Assembly: GCA_013297875.1 (NCBI GenBank)
Contig: JAAFIW010000019.1
Location: 22,304-86,303 of the forward strand
Source: Comamonadaceae bacterium
Lineage (GTDB): Bacteria; Pseudomonadota; Gammaproteobacteria; Burkholderiales; Burkholderiaceae_C
Reading direction: 5' to 3'
DNA length: 64,000 bases
Positions 34,742 through 42,360 of this stretch are shown here, in pieces. Every line of letters starts with the position of its first letter. The first letter of the stretch is position 1. The translations under genes were made by a program, and so were the position numbers. A model generated the notes under the pieces. It did no database searches and was not told the DNA's origin. It was given only the letters and a program-made list of their open reading frames with translations.

Positions 34742-35347
34742 ATGGATAGTCTCTTTTCCACCGCCTTCACCGCCTGGGGTGCCCCCACAACCTGGCTGGA
34801 GCTGATCGCCGTCGTCGTGGCCCTGGCCATGGTCGCCTGCAACATTCGCCAGATTCACTGGGGCTGGCCGCTGGCCATCATCAGCTCGGTGATGTACTTC
34901 GCCATCTTCTGGCACAGCAAGCTGTATGGCGAAGCGACCTTGCAGGTTTTTTTTGCGGTGGTGGCGCTGTGGGGCTGGTGGCAGTGGCTGCGCGGCGTGC
35001 GGCCCGATGGTTCGGCGCTGAAAGTCAGCACGCTGAACCCATCAGGCACTATAAAAACCATAGCTGCTTCAGCAGTATTCACATGGGCTACCGCCCTGTT
35101 TCTCATCAAATACACCGATTCCGATGTGCCCTGGCTCGACGCCTTCCCCACCGCGCTGAGCGTGGTGGGCCAGTTTCTGCTGGGCCGCAAATTCCTGGAA
35201 AACTGGCTGGTGTGGTTGGTGGTGAACCTGGCCAGCGTAGGCCTGTTTACCTACAAGGGTTTGTGGCTCACCGTCGGGCTGTATGCGGTGTTTGCGGTCT
35301 TGAGCGTATGGGGCTGGGTGCAATGGAAACGAACCCTCCATCATTAG
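34742..35347 (+). CDS. pnuC: Nicotinamide riboside/mononucleotide transporter PnuC
   Basis: A 201-residue membrane protein with about seven helices. WGWPLAIISSVMYFAIFWHS, YGEATLQVFFAVVALWGWWQ and the C-terminal YKGLWLTVGLYAVF match PnuC. It takes up nicotinamide riboside by facilitated diffusion, with phosphorylation in the cell by the adjacent kinase. Bases 35048-35092 are a dispersed-repeat copy encoding TIKTIAASAVFTWATA at the start of a helix. It overlaps the kinase gene by 25 bases. Confidence 0.92.
   Translation: MDSLFSTAFTAWGAPTTWLELIAVVVALAMVACNIRQIHWGWPLAIISSVMYFAIFWHSKLYGEATLQVFFAVVALWGWWQWLRGVRPDGSALKVSTLNPSGTIKTIAASAVFTWATALFLIKYTDSDVPWLDAFPTALSVVGQFLLGRKFLENWLVWLVVNLASVGLFTYKGLWLTVGLYAVFAVLSVWGWVQWKRTLHH
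35048..35092 (+). repeat. Dispersed repeat copy inside pnuC
   Basis: CATAGCTGCTTCAGCAGTAT followed by TCACATGGGCTAC, read in frame as IAASAVFTWAT. It nearly equals the best intergenic copies, so it is a recognisable inserted element and not chance. Confidence 0.8.
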
Positions 35348-36114
35348 CGCAAAATTTAGCGCAACAGCCCCTGAAAATTGCGCTGCTCGGAGCGGAGAGC
35401 ACCGGCAAAACGCAGCTGTCGCAGGCACTGGCCGACGCGGCCCGCCAGCGCGGCCTTCATGCCCAGGTGGTGCCCGAGGTGCTGCGCCAGTGGTGCGACC
35501 AGCGCGGCCGCACGCCGCAGGCCCATGAGCAGCAAGCCATTGCCCATGAGCAAGCGCGCTGCGTTGATGCCGCCGCCCAAACGCCGGGCCTGGACTGGCT
35601 GATTGCTGACACCACCGCTCTGACCATCGCCGTGTACAGCGAATTCCTGTTTGCCGACCCCACCCTGCATCCCTTTGCCGCCACCCACCAGCGCCAGTTT
35701 CACATCACCCTGCTCATGGGCCTGGACATGCCCTGGGTAGCCGACGGCCTGCAACGCGACGGCCCGCAAGTACGCGTGCCGGTCGATGGGCTGCTGCGCC
35801 AGGCGCTGGCACGGGCGCAGGTCAGTTACCAGGTGATTTATGGACTGGGCGAGCAGCGTGTGGCGCAAGCGCTAAGAGCGATTGAGGCAGCGCAAGCGCT
35901 ACGGGCCATAAACGCAGCGCAAGCGCTACGGGCCATAGACGCAGCACAAGCACAAATAGTCGCTACTGATTCAATAGCTGCTTTAGCAATATCTACAAGG
36001 GCTGTCAGCCCATTTGACTTAAATCGTCACCCTCTGAGCGCGTTGTGTGCCCAGTGTGGCGATGCGGCCTGCGAGCGGCATCTGTTTAGTGCTCTACTTG
36101 GCCGGGCTTGCTAG
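35323..36114 (+). CDS. NadR-like AAA/P-loop ribosylnicotinamide kinase with tandem-repeat tail
   Basis: A 263-residue P-loop protein; GAESTGKTQLSQALA at about residue 23 is the Walker A motif and WLIADTTALT the following strand. It resembles the kinase domain of NadR but has no adenylyltransferase domain. Next to pnuC it would trap imported nicotinamide riboside as NMN. Near residue 188 a 30-bp unit is repeated (AQALRAI with EA/NA/DA), followed by a dispersed-repeat copy encoding ATDSIAALAIST, so the C-terminal third is built of repeats. Start chosen at 35323; the longer open frame overlaps pnuC fully. Confidence 0.82.
   Translation: METNPPSLAQNLAQQPLKIALLGAESTGKTQLSQALADAARQRGLHAQVVPEVLRQWCDQRGRTPQAHEQQAIAHEQARCVDAAAQTPGLDWLIADTTALTIAVYSEFLFADPTLHPFAATHQRQFHITLLMGLDMPWVADGLQRDGPQVRVPVDGLLRQALARAQVSYQVIYGLGEQRVAQALRAIEAAQALRAINAAQALRAIDAAQAQIVATDSIAALAISTRAVSPFDLNRHPLSALCAQCGDAACERHLFSALLGRAC
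35865..35954. repeat. 30-bp in-frame tandem repeat in the NadR-like gene
   Basis: Three units of GCGCAAGCGCTACGGGCCAT plus ten bases, differing at a few sites, encode AAQALRAI repeats. Confidence 0.85.
35961..36010 (+). repeat. Dispersed repeat copy inside the NadR-like gene
   Basis: CGCTACTGATTCAATAGCTG then CTTTAGCAATATCTACAAGG, immediately after the tandem repeat and in frame. Confidence 0.75.
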
Positions 36115-36131
36115 CCCGCGCTGCTAGCTAG

Positions 36132-36437
36132 CTAGACAAGCGCATCGCGAACGACCTCCGGGTGCTTGCGCGCAATGCGAATAAGCGCCTGCGCGGCCCC
36201 CGACGGCGACCTGCGTCCTTGCTCCCACTCTTGAAGCGTTCGTTTCGAGATGCTCAGGGCAGACGCAAACTCCGACTGCGACAAGCCTGTGCCTTGGCGC
36301 GCCTCGACCACTTCGTTGACCGCCACCTCGGTCGCACGAGCGAAGTTGCGCGCCTTCATTTGTCGGACGGACTCTAGGAGCTTGAGGCCGAGCACCTCTC
36401 TATGCGACTGGCCTTTGGTGGGCTTAGGTGTGGTCAT
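36132..36437 (-). CDS. HTH antitoxin of a HigBA-like pair
   Basis: A 101-residue Xre-type DNA-binding protein; the helix-turn-helix is GLSQSEFASALSISKRTLQE followed by WEQGRRSPSG (residues about 50-80). It overlaps the toxin gene by 14 bases and follows it, the HigB-HigA order, so it should neutralise the toxin and repress the operon. The pair is oriented like cassettes of the neighbouring integron. Confidence 0.88.
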   Translation of the reverse strand: MTTPKPTKGQSHREVLGLKLLESVRQMKARNFARATEVAVNEVVEARQGTGLSQSEFASALSISKRTLQEWEQGRRSPSGAAQALIRIARKHPEVVRDALV

Positions 36438-36744
36438 CTTCGATCTCCTTGCGGATTGCTTTCAGGATATGGCCTGGGATCGTGTCCTTTTCGGCCTTTG
36501 GATACACGAGCAGCATGCACAACTCGCCTGCTTCCAGGCGGCTGAAGTAAATGACACGAACGCCGCCTTGCTTACCCATTCCAGGCCGAGACCACAGCGC
36601 CTTGCGGCAACCGCCGCTCGCAGGAATGACCGAACCAGCTTCAGGTTCACCAGCGATCCAGTCGAAGAACTCAAGTCGTTCCTCGGTTGACCAGATTCGG
36701 GCTGCTTCGGCAACGAAGATCGGCGTTTCGTAGATGGTAAGCAC
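36424..36744 (-). CDS. RelE/HigB-type toxin
   Basis: A 106-residue protein starting MLTIYETPIFVAEAARIWST. The conserved ASGGCRKALWSRPGMGKQGG segment and VRVIYFSRLEAGELCMLLVY, ending KAIRKEIEDD, fit the RelE/HigB mRNA-interferase fold (HigB2 type). It is 66 bases from a truncated IS91-type tail on its upstream side. Confidence 0.88.
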   Translation of the reverse strand: MLTIYETPIFVAEAARIWSTEERLEFFDWIAGEPEAGSVIPASGGCRKALWSRPGMGKQGGVRVIYFSRLEAGELCMLLVYPKAEKDTIPGHILKAIRKEIEDDHT

Positions 36745-36810
36745 GCGGCGGTGTACGTCAAAGACGTATTACACACAAGTCTGCATCAAGCGGCAAACCA
36801 CTCGCTTGAG

Positions 36811-37083
36811 GGCGCTCGCGCAACTTTGGCTTTCTGCACCCCAACAGCAAGCGGTTGATTGCGCTGTTGAAGTTGCTGGTGTTCAAACCACCCGTGGGCC
36901 CACCGGCCCCGGTTACCACGCCCACCACCCCAAGGCCCCAATGGCTGTGCACTTGTTGCGGCGCGCCTATGGTGATCGTGCGACGAAGGATCTGGCCATC
37001 AGCATGCGCGCCACCCGCTGCAACGCCTGAAAGCAATCCGGGCACATAGGTCGCCTGCGTCCAAAGCGTCAGTGCTTGCGGGT
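36811..37083 (+). mobile_element. Truncated copy of the IS91-like element (3' tail, 273 bp)
   Basis: It matches 39032-39304 base for base except for one substitution (GCGCCTATGG against GCGCCCATGG). It encodes only the last ~80 codons of the transposase and the right terminus. Both copies diverge at the same base, which places the element's right end there. Confidence 0.9.
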
Positions 37084-37120
37084 CTGGTGGCCTGCCGTTG
37101 GCGCTCCGCTTGAGCGAGGG
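37084..37120 (-). other. Half attC site (R''-L'' arm), cut by the IS91-like tail
   Basis: Read on the minus strand: GTCCAACCCCTCGCTCAAGC then GGAGCGCC. It fits the RYYYAAC core followed by the CGNTCAAGC arm of integron attC sites, and has the same orientation as the cassette at 39550-39948. The complementary arm is missing where the IS tail begins at 37083. Confidence 0.6.
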
Positions 37121-37238
37121 GTTGGACGAAGCCGCTACGCGGAGTGATCGCCGCTGCCCGTGAAACGAACTACTGTGCATCTTCACCCCTTCAATTCTGC
37201 TGGGGTGATTTTGCAATATTTCGCGAGGACACGCCGCC

Positions 37239-38152
37239 ATGAATACCGCGCACAAACCCAAGACTGATTTTGATCAGCGCTACCAAACCCACCTCAAACA
37301 CCTCAAGCTCAAGGGCCTGCAACCCAAGACCATCGATGCCTACAGCCGCGCCATCCGGCGCATGGGCGACTACTTTGACCACGACATAGACAACCTGACA
37401 CCAGCCCAACTGACCGACTACTTCAGCGATCTGATTGGCACCCACTCCTGGAGCGCTGTCAAGCTTGATTTGTATGGCTTCAAGTTCTACACCCTGCATG
37501 TGCTGGGCAAGCCCTGGGCCATGCCCCACTTCATCAAACCGCCCAAGGTTTCCCGCTTACCCGACATCGTCACCATTGAAGAAGCCCAAGCCCTGTTCTG
37601 TGCGACGCGCACCTTAAGCTACCGGGTGTTCTACTTCACCTTGTACAGCCTGGGCTTGCGTTTGAGCGAAGGCTTGGCGCTGAAGGTCGCCGACATCGAC
37701 GCCGTACGCCACCGCGTGCATATCCGCGACTCCAAAGGCAACCGTGACCGGTTTGTACCCTTGCCACAGGTCACCCTGAGCGTCTTGCGCCGGTTCTGGA
37801 AGACCCACCACAACCCCCAGCTTTTGTTCCCCAATCGCCATGGCGGCTTGAGTGGGGCCACAAGCGCACTCACACCACTGGACCGCGGTGGTGTGCAAAA
37901 AACGCTGCACCAAGTCGCCCTTGCCTGCGGCCTAAAAAAAAGATCACTCCCCACAGCCTGCGTCATAGCTATGCAACCCATCTGATTGAGTCTGGCGTTG
38001 ACCTGCTGGAGGTGCAGAAGATTCTGGGCCACCACAGCATCCTGACCACCGCCCGATACACCCACCTGACCGGCCACACCAACGAGCAGATGGGTGTGCG
38101 CATTGAAGCCCTGATGAGCCGCTTTCATCTGGACTGGGCAGGTGTCAAATGA
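37239..38152 (+). CDS. Tyrosine recombinase of the IS91-like element, interrupted by a -1 shift at an A8 run
   Basis: The first frame (37239-37985) encodes 248 residues with the N-terminal SAM-like domain and the catalytic Arg in [20 protein letters not shown]. After the run of eight A at 37934-37941 the protein continues in the -1 frame: [20 protein letters not shown], then [19 protein letters not shown], giving the HxxR, His and nucleophile Tyr. The joined product ends at 38152, overlapping the transposase ATG. The A8 could be a programmed slippery site, a disabling mutation or a read error. Confidence 0.75.
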
Positions 38153-39270
38153 TCACCCTGGCATCGGTCATCGAACGCTTTGAAGCGGACTACCTGGCGC
38201 AATACCGCCGCGCCATCCTGCCCAGTCATCGCCAGGCCCTGGCGGCCATGAAAGGTTGCCGCACCAGCATGGGCTCGGCTATGTTGGCGCAATGCAGCGT
38301 CTGCGATGAACAACGCCTGGTGCCCCATTCTTGCGGTCACCGCAACTGCCCGCATTGCCAGCACTTTGAAAGCCAGCGCTGGATTGAGCGGCAAACCGCC
38401 CGGCTGGTGGCAGGCAGCTACTTCCTGATCACCTTCACCTTGCCCGCTGAACTGCGACACCTGGCCTGGCAGCACCAACGCACGGTGTATGACCAGATGA
38501 TTGCCAGCGCCTGGGAGACACTGCGCACCTTCAGCCACAACCACAAGCAGCTCCAAGGCAGCCCCGGCGCGGTGGCGGTGCTACACACGCATTCGCGCCA
38601 GCTGGCGTTTCACCCGCATGTACATGTGGTGATGCCTGCGGCGGCGCTGGATGCTGACAAAGGGTTGTGGCGTACTTTGCGCAAAAGCACCAAGGGCAAG
38701 GGCTACCTGTTCAACCACAAGGCGCTAGCCAAGGTGTTTCGAGGCAAGCTTCTGGCTGCCTTGGCTCAATTGGGTTTGAAGCTGCCCGCCGATTGCCCTG
38801 AGGAGTGGGTGGTGGACTGCAAGGGGGTTGGCAACGGCCACAAGGCCCTGGTCTATCTGGGGCGCTACCTGTACCGGGGTGTGATTGCCGAGCGCGACAT
38901 CATCAAGTGCGACAACGGCCAGGTCACTTACCGCTATCGCGACAGCAAGACCCAAAAGACAGCGCTGCGCACGGTCAGTGGGGCCAGGTTTCTTTGGTTG
39001 GTGTTGCAGCATGTGCTGCCCAAGGGGTTTCGGCGCTCGCGCAACTTTGGCTTTCTGCACCCCAACAGCAAGCGGTTGATTGCGCTGTTGAAGTTGCTGG
39101 TGTTCAAACCACCCGTGGGCCCACCGGCCCCGGTTACCACGCCCACCACCCCAAGGCCCCAATGGCTGTGCACTTGTTGCGGCGCGCCCATGGTGATCGT
39201 GCGACGAAGGATCTGGCCATCAGCATGCGCGCCACCCGCTGCAACGCCTGAAAGCAATCCGGGCACATAG
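38149..39270 (+). CDS. IS91-family HUH transposase
   Basis: A 373-residue protein. The N-terminal zinc-binding region is [20 protein letters not shown] followed by HC; the HUH motif is [10 protein letters not shown], and a Tyr-bearing helix follows ([15 protein letters not shown]). The C-terminus has another CTCCGAPM pair. This is a rolling-circle transposase that nicks single strands. The start ATG overlaps the recombinase stop (ATGA). It appears full length and intact. Confidence 0.92.
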   Translation: MITLASVIERFEADYLAQYRRAILPSHRQALAAMKGCRTSMGSAMLAQCSVCDEQRLVPHSCGHRNCPHCQHFESQRWIERQTARLVAGSYFLITFTLPAELRHLAWQHQRTVYDQMIASAWETLRTFSHNHKQLQGSPGAVAVLHTHSRQLAFHPHVHVVMPAAALDADKGLWRTLRKSTKGKGYLFNHKALAKVFRGKLLAALAQLGLKLPADCPEEWVVDCKGVGNGHKALVYLGRYLYRGVIAERDIIKCDNGQVTYRYRDSKTQKTALRTVSGARFLWLVLQHVLPKGFRRSRNFGFLHPNSKRLIALLKLLVFKPPVGPPAPVTTPTTPRPQWLCTCCGAPMVIVRRRIWPSACAPPAATPESNPGT

Positions 39271-39304
39271 GTCGCCTGCGTCCAAAGCGTCAGTGCTTGC
39301 GGGT

Positions 39305-39487
39305 GCTGTGGATGCGTTCGCCCAAAAGCGCTGGTAAGTCAGCGGCGCGGGTAGTAGACATGCGGATATTGGCGCGGGGCCGTTGCAATGACGGCCTGAA
39401 ACTACCGCCAATGGGCAATCAGCACCGTTGACAGCGTGCAATTCCAAAAGCTACTTCCAGAGAACTTGGCACCTCAAAACCGGGCTC
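39305..39487. other. Remnant of a second integron cassette
   Basis: This 183-base stretch lies between the IS right end and the first attC. An open frame on the minus strand begins near 39447 (ELHAVNGADCPLAVVSGRH) but runs into the IS, so the original gene is lost. No recognisable function. Confidence 0.5.
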
Positions 39488-39541
39488 GTCCAACAACCGG
39501 TTCAGATCGCGGCACGCGCGATCTAACCTTATTCGTTAGGC
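39488..39541 (-). other. attC recombination site of the GFA cassette (54 bp)
   Basis: On the minus strand: R'' core GCCTAAC (39541-39535), then an imperfect palindrome GGTTAGATCGCG / CGCGATCTGAACC with one extra unpaired base, and R' core GTTGGAC (39494-39488). This is the layout of an integron attC (RYYYAAC ... GTTRRRY with an extrahelical base that sets orientation). Confidence 0.85.
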
Positions 39542-39549
39542 GGCACGAA

Positions 39550-39948
39550 TCACCGCCCAGGTTGCCACCCCTCGAAGTGAGGTGTAGCCGGAGGGTCTTG
39601 AAGCCAAGGTACATCATGCGCGGACCAGACATGCATGCTTGGCCTTGCTCCGGGGTCATCGTCCAAGGTGGCCACGCGAACGATGACGTGCGGCTGACTA
39701 GGGCGCTCTGCGACTAAATGGCTACCGCATTGGGAGCAAAAGTGCCGGATCTTTCCCGGTGTTGATTCGTAGTGGGAAAGAAGCTCTTCACCTCGTAGCC
39801 AGCGAAAGTGACTTCTCAAGACACCAGCGCTCGTTGCATACGCTGCAGCGTGTGCCTTGCGGCAGGTAGTGCAATGACAGTGACCGACGGGCATGTCGAG
39901 CTGATCTACCTCGTAACCGACACCGCCGCAAAGACAAGAACCGCGCAT
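39550..39948 (-). CDS. GFA-family (glutathione-dependent formaldehyde-activating-like) protein, integron cassette 1
   Basis: A 132-residue protein with the complete zinc-ligand set of the GFA fold: CLCGG near the N-terminus, HCHCTTCRK and FCSQCGSH. The family covers glutathione-formaldehyde-binding proteins and many uncharacterised ones, so the substrate is unknown. It is the only gene between the attI-like site and the attC, oriented away from intI, exactly as a first cassette should be. Confidence 0.88.
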   Translation of the reverse strand: MRGSCLCGGVGYEVDQLDMPVGHCHCTTCRKAHAAAYATSAGVLRSHFRWLRGEELLSHYESTPGKIRHFCSQCGSHLVAERPSQPHVIVRVATLDDDPGARPSMHVWSAHDVPWLQDPPATPHFEGWQPGR

Positions 39949-40101
39949 GTTTGCCGCCTGACTGTTTTCTGAACCGGCTACCGAGTAGGTGCGAGGCTAG
40001 TGCCGCCTAACTCAATATGCAGAGACAGCACCCTGTCTCCATAACATGGCCCGTGTCTCCGTAACACGGCCCCGGCAAACCGGCTGGAAGCCGCTTGCAC
40101 A
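39949..40101 (-). other. attI-like region with core site and 20-bp direct repeats
   Basis: GCCTAAC on plus at 40005-40011 (GTTAGGC on minus) is a core recombination site at the boundary of cassette 1. Two 20-bp direct repeats (TGTCTCCATAACATGGCCCG and TGTCTCCGTAACACGGCCCC, 40034-40073) follow toward intI and could be extra integrase-binding sites of attI. Confidence 0.6.
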
Positions 40102-40136
40102 TTGACTTTTTGTCGATATACTGTATGAATGAACAG
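40102..40136 (+). promoter_or_regulatory. intI promoter with overlapping LexA-type box
   Basis: TTGACT (40102-40107) is spaced 16 bases from TATGAA (40124-40129). CTGTATGAATGAACAG at 40121-40136 is a perfect CTGT-N8-ACAG palindromic box over the -10. LexA control of intI through such a box is known for other integrons. Confidence 0.75.
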
Positions 40137-40161
40137 TCATAACAATCCCAGAAAAAGCAGC

Positions 40162-41148
40162 ATGCCGGTTTTCAAGGCGACGCGGTTGCTGGATCAGTTG
40201 CGGGAGCAGATTCGTTATCTTCACTATAGCTTGCGCACCGAGGAAGCTTACGTGTACTGGGTCAAAAAGTTCATTTTCTTTCATGAAAAACGCCATCCGC
40301 GGGACATGGGGCAACAGGAGGTGGTGGCGTTTTTGGGCTATCTGGCCACCGAGCGCAAGGTCTCCGTGTCCACCCACCGCCAGGCGCTCAGTGCCTTGCT
40401 GTTTTTGTACCAGAAGGTTTTGGGTGTGGCGCTGCCCTGGATGGATGAGTTGGCGCGGCCCGTGCCCAAGCGGCGCATTCCGGTGGTGATGACGCGCGCC
40501 GAGGTGCAGGCTGTGCTGGGTCATTTGCACGGCCAGCACAGGTTGCTGGCTTCGTTGCTGTATGGCTGCGGTTTGCGCCTGATGGAGGGTTTGCGCTTGC
40601 GGGTGAAAGACGTTGACTTTGACCGCAAGCTGATCATCGTGCGTGATGGAAAAAACGGCAAAGACCGCGTGGTGATGCTACCGCTTAGCCTTATTCCTGC
40701 GTTGCAAGACCAGTTTCAACAAAGTCACGCGCTGTGGGCGCAAGACCGCGCAGCACAACTGCCCGGCGTAGAAATGCCGCACGCGCTGGATGCCAAGTAC
40801 CCCAAGGCGGGCCAGACATGGGGGTGGCACTGGGTGTTTGCACAAGCTACGGTGTCAACCGACCCGCGCAGCAAAACGGTACGCAGGCACCATGCGTATG
40901 ACCAGACGTTCCAGCGCGCTTTCAAGCAGGCTGTTCAGGCAGCGCTGATTGTCAAACCGGCAACACCGCACACTTTGCGTCATTGCTTTGCAACGCATCT
41001 GCTGCAGGCCGGCACCGACATCCGCACCGTGCAGGAGCTGCTGGGCCACAGCGATGTGTCCACCACCATGATTTACACGCATGTGCTGAAGGTGGCGGCG
41101 GGCGGCACAGCCAGCCCGCTGGATGCGCTGGTGGCTGCCCATGCGTAG
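40162..41148 (+). CDS. intI: Integron integrase
   Basis: A 328-residue tyrosine recombinase. The N-terminus reads [20 protein letters not shown], the catalytic Arg is in [15 protein letters not shown], then [31 protein letters not shown]. The extra segment [19 protein letters not shown] is the IntI-specific insertion that separates integron integrases from XerC/D. I chose ATG 40162 because the promoter/LexA box covers the upstream ATG at 40129, which would add 11 residues. It is divergent from the cassettes. Confidence 0.92.
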   Translation: MPVFKATRLLDQLREQIRYLHYSLRTEEAYVYWVKKFIFFHEKRHPRDMGQQEVVAFLGYLATERKVSVSTHRQALSALLFLYQKVLGVALPWMDELARPVPKRRIPVVMTRAEVQAVLGHLHGQHRLLASLLYGCGLRLMEGLRLRVKDVDFDRKLIIVRDGKNGKDRVVMLPLSLIPALQDQFQQSHALWAQDRAAQLPGVEMPHALDAKYPKAGQTWGWHWVFAQATVSTDPRSKTVRRHHAYDQTFQRAFKQAVQAALIVKPATPHTLRHCFATHLLQAGTDIRTVQELLGHSDVSTTMIYTHVLKVAAGGTASPLDALVAAHA

Positions 41149-41181
41149 CGTTCAAATGATCGGATTTATAAGGCTTTTCAG

Positions 41182-41228
41182 CCTGTAGCCCAGGCATTAC
41201 CTGCTCAAGCAGCTATTGAATCAGGAGC
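41182..41228 (-). repeat. Dispersed repeat copy between intI and hslO
   Basis: Reverse copy: GTAGCCCAGGCATTACCTGC then TCAAGCAGCTATTGAATCAG. A full-length example with both ends. Confidence 0.8.
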
Positions 41229-41246
41229 AACCTAAGTTGATATCTA

Positions 41247-42218
41247 TCACTGCACTACCCGCGTTCCGGGTGGCTGCGCGTCGGGCGCGGTAAATATTTG
41301 CGCCGCATCCACCGGGTCAAACCGGTATTGCTGCCCGCAAAAATCACAGCCCACCTCAATCTCGCCCCGCTCGGCCACGATGCTGTTGGCCTCTTCCTGC
41401 CCCAGACTGCGGATCATGCGGGTCACCCGCTCGCGGCTGCAGGTGCAGGCGAAGCGGGGGCCTGAGGAGTCTTTGGCGGGCACAAAGCGCAACACTTTTT
41501 CTTCCCAGAACAGGCGGTGCAAGATGGTGTCTACGTCCAGGCTCAGCAGCTCGTCTTGTGTGAGGCTGCTGGCCAGGATGGACAGGCGGTTGTAGTCCTC
41601 GCTTTTGCCGATGCCGTCTTCGTTCGTCTGCAGGTTGTTCTCACCCTCGCTGGGCAGGCGCTGGATCAGCAGGCCTGCGGCCACCTGGTCGTTGGCGGCC
41701 AGCACCAGCGTGGTGTCCAGCTGCTCGGACTGCAGCATGTAGTGCTGCAACACATCACTGAGTTTGTCCAGCTTTTCGCGCTGGTCGCCAAACAGGGGCA
41801 CCACGCCCTGGTAAGGCTGTTGGCCGGGGAACTTGTCTTTGGGGTCTAGTGTGATGGCACAACGGCCCTGGTTGCTCACGTTCACCATGTCGCTCAAGCG
41901 GTGTGTGTCGGCCACCTCGCCCATTACCGTGGCAGTGGCGCGCAGGCTCAAATCGGGCTGAATTTCGGCCACCGCCAGCTTCACCGGGCCATCGCCGTAG
42001 ATTTGCAGAATCAAGGCTCCGTTGAACTTGATGTTGGCCTGCATCAAGGCACCGGCTGCCACCATCTGGCCCAGCAACTCGCGCACGGGCGGTGGGTAGG
42101 CCCCGGTGCTGCTATTGGCCGCGCGGCGCTGCAAGATTTCTTGCCAGGCATCGGTCAGGCGCACCACCATGCCGCGCACGGGCAGGCCGTCGAATAGGAA
42201 TTTATGCAGTTCGGACAT
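41247..42218 (-). CDS. hslO: Redox-regulated chaperone Hsp33
   Basis: A 323-residue cytosolic holdase activated by disulfide formation. The N-terminus MSELHKFLFDGLPVRGMVVR and the C-terminal zinc cysteines CTCSRE and GCDFCGQQY are intact. Length is slightly above the E. coli protein. It converges with intI and borders a palindromic repeat on its upstream side. Confidence 0.95.
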   Translation of the reverse strand: MSELHKFLFDGLPVRGMVVRLTDAWQEILQRRAANSSTGAYPPPVRELLGQMVAAGALMQANIKFNGALILQIYGDGPVKLAVAEIQPDLSLRATATVMGEVADTHRLSDMVNVSNQGRCAITLDPKDKFPGQQPYQGVVPLFGDQREKLDKLSDVLQHYMLQSEQLDTTLVLAANDQVAAGLLIQRLPSEGENNLQTNEDGIGKSEDYNRLSILASSLTQDELLSLDVDTILHRLFWEEKVLRFVPAKDSSGPRFACTCSRERVTRMIRSLGQEEANSIVAERGEIEVGCDFCGQQYRFDPVDAAQIFTAPDAQPPGTRVVQ

Positions 42219-42250
42219 GGTCGATCAAATCACTCAAAAAAGAAATCTCC

Positions 42251-42348
42251 GTCATTCCCGCGCAGGCGGGAATCCACCACAGCATGCCCCAAACGCCGTG
42301 AACCGAAACCAGATCGCACCTGGATTCCCGCCTTCGCGGGAATGACGG
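42251..42348. repeat. Palindromic element GTCATTCCCGCNNNGCGGGAATCCA
   Basis: Two inverted arms, 42251-42276 and 42320-42348, each itself a small hairpin (CCCGCGCAGGCGGG; CCCGCCTTCGCGGG). It fills the hslO / carbonic anhydrase spacer and resembles widespread REP-like beta-proteobacterial sequences. Confidence 0.8.
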
Positions 42349-42360
42349 CCAAGTACAGAC

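Larger units (their letters stand above)
37190..39304 (+). mobile_element. IS91-like insertion element with accessory tyrosine recombinase
   Basis: Two coupled genes, a tyrosine recombinase and an HUH/REP-type transposase, lie between the half attC and a broken cassette. The right end is fixed at 39304 by the duplicated tail; the left end (about 37187-37200) is an estimate from where cassette-like sequence stops. No terminal inverted repeats or target duplication were seen, as expected for the rolling-circle IS91 group. Many IS91-group elements carry such a second integrase gene. Confidence 0.8.

Noticed and set aside
36100..36131. attC site after the HigBA-like pair
   Set aside because: There is a small hairpin (CGGGCTTGCTAGCCCG) but no RYYYAAC / GTTRRRY cores.
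36781..36810. TCAAGCG...CGCTTGA inverted repeat as an attC
   Set aside because: Arms are short and the core sites are missing; too weak to call.
36758..37261. 167-residue minus-strand open frame
   Set aside because: Runs across the IS tail, the half attC and the IS left end; its middle (SSNPSLKRSANGRPP) is a translation of attC-type sequence.
40129..40161. ATG 40129 as intI start
   Set aside because: It lies in the LexA box and -10 region with no Shine-Dalgarno; kept only as an alternative.
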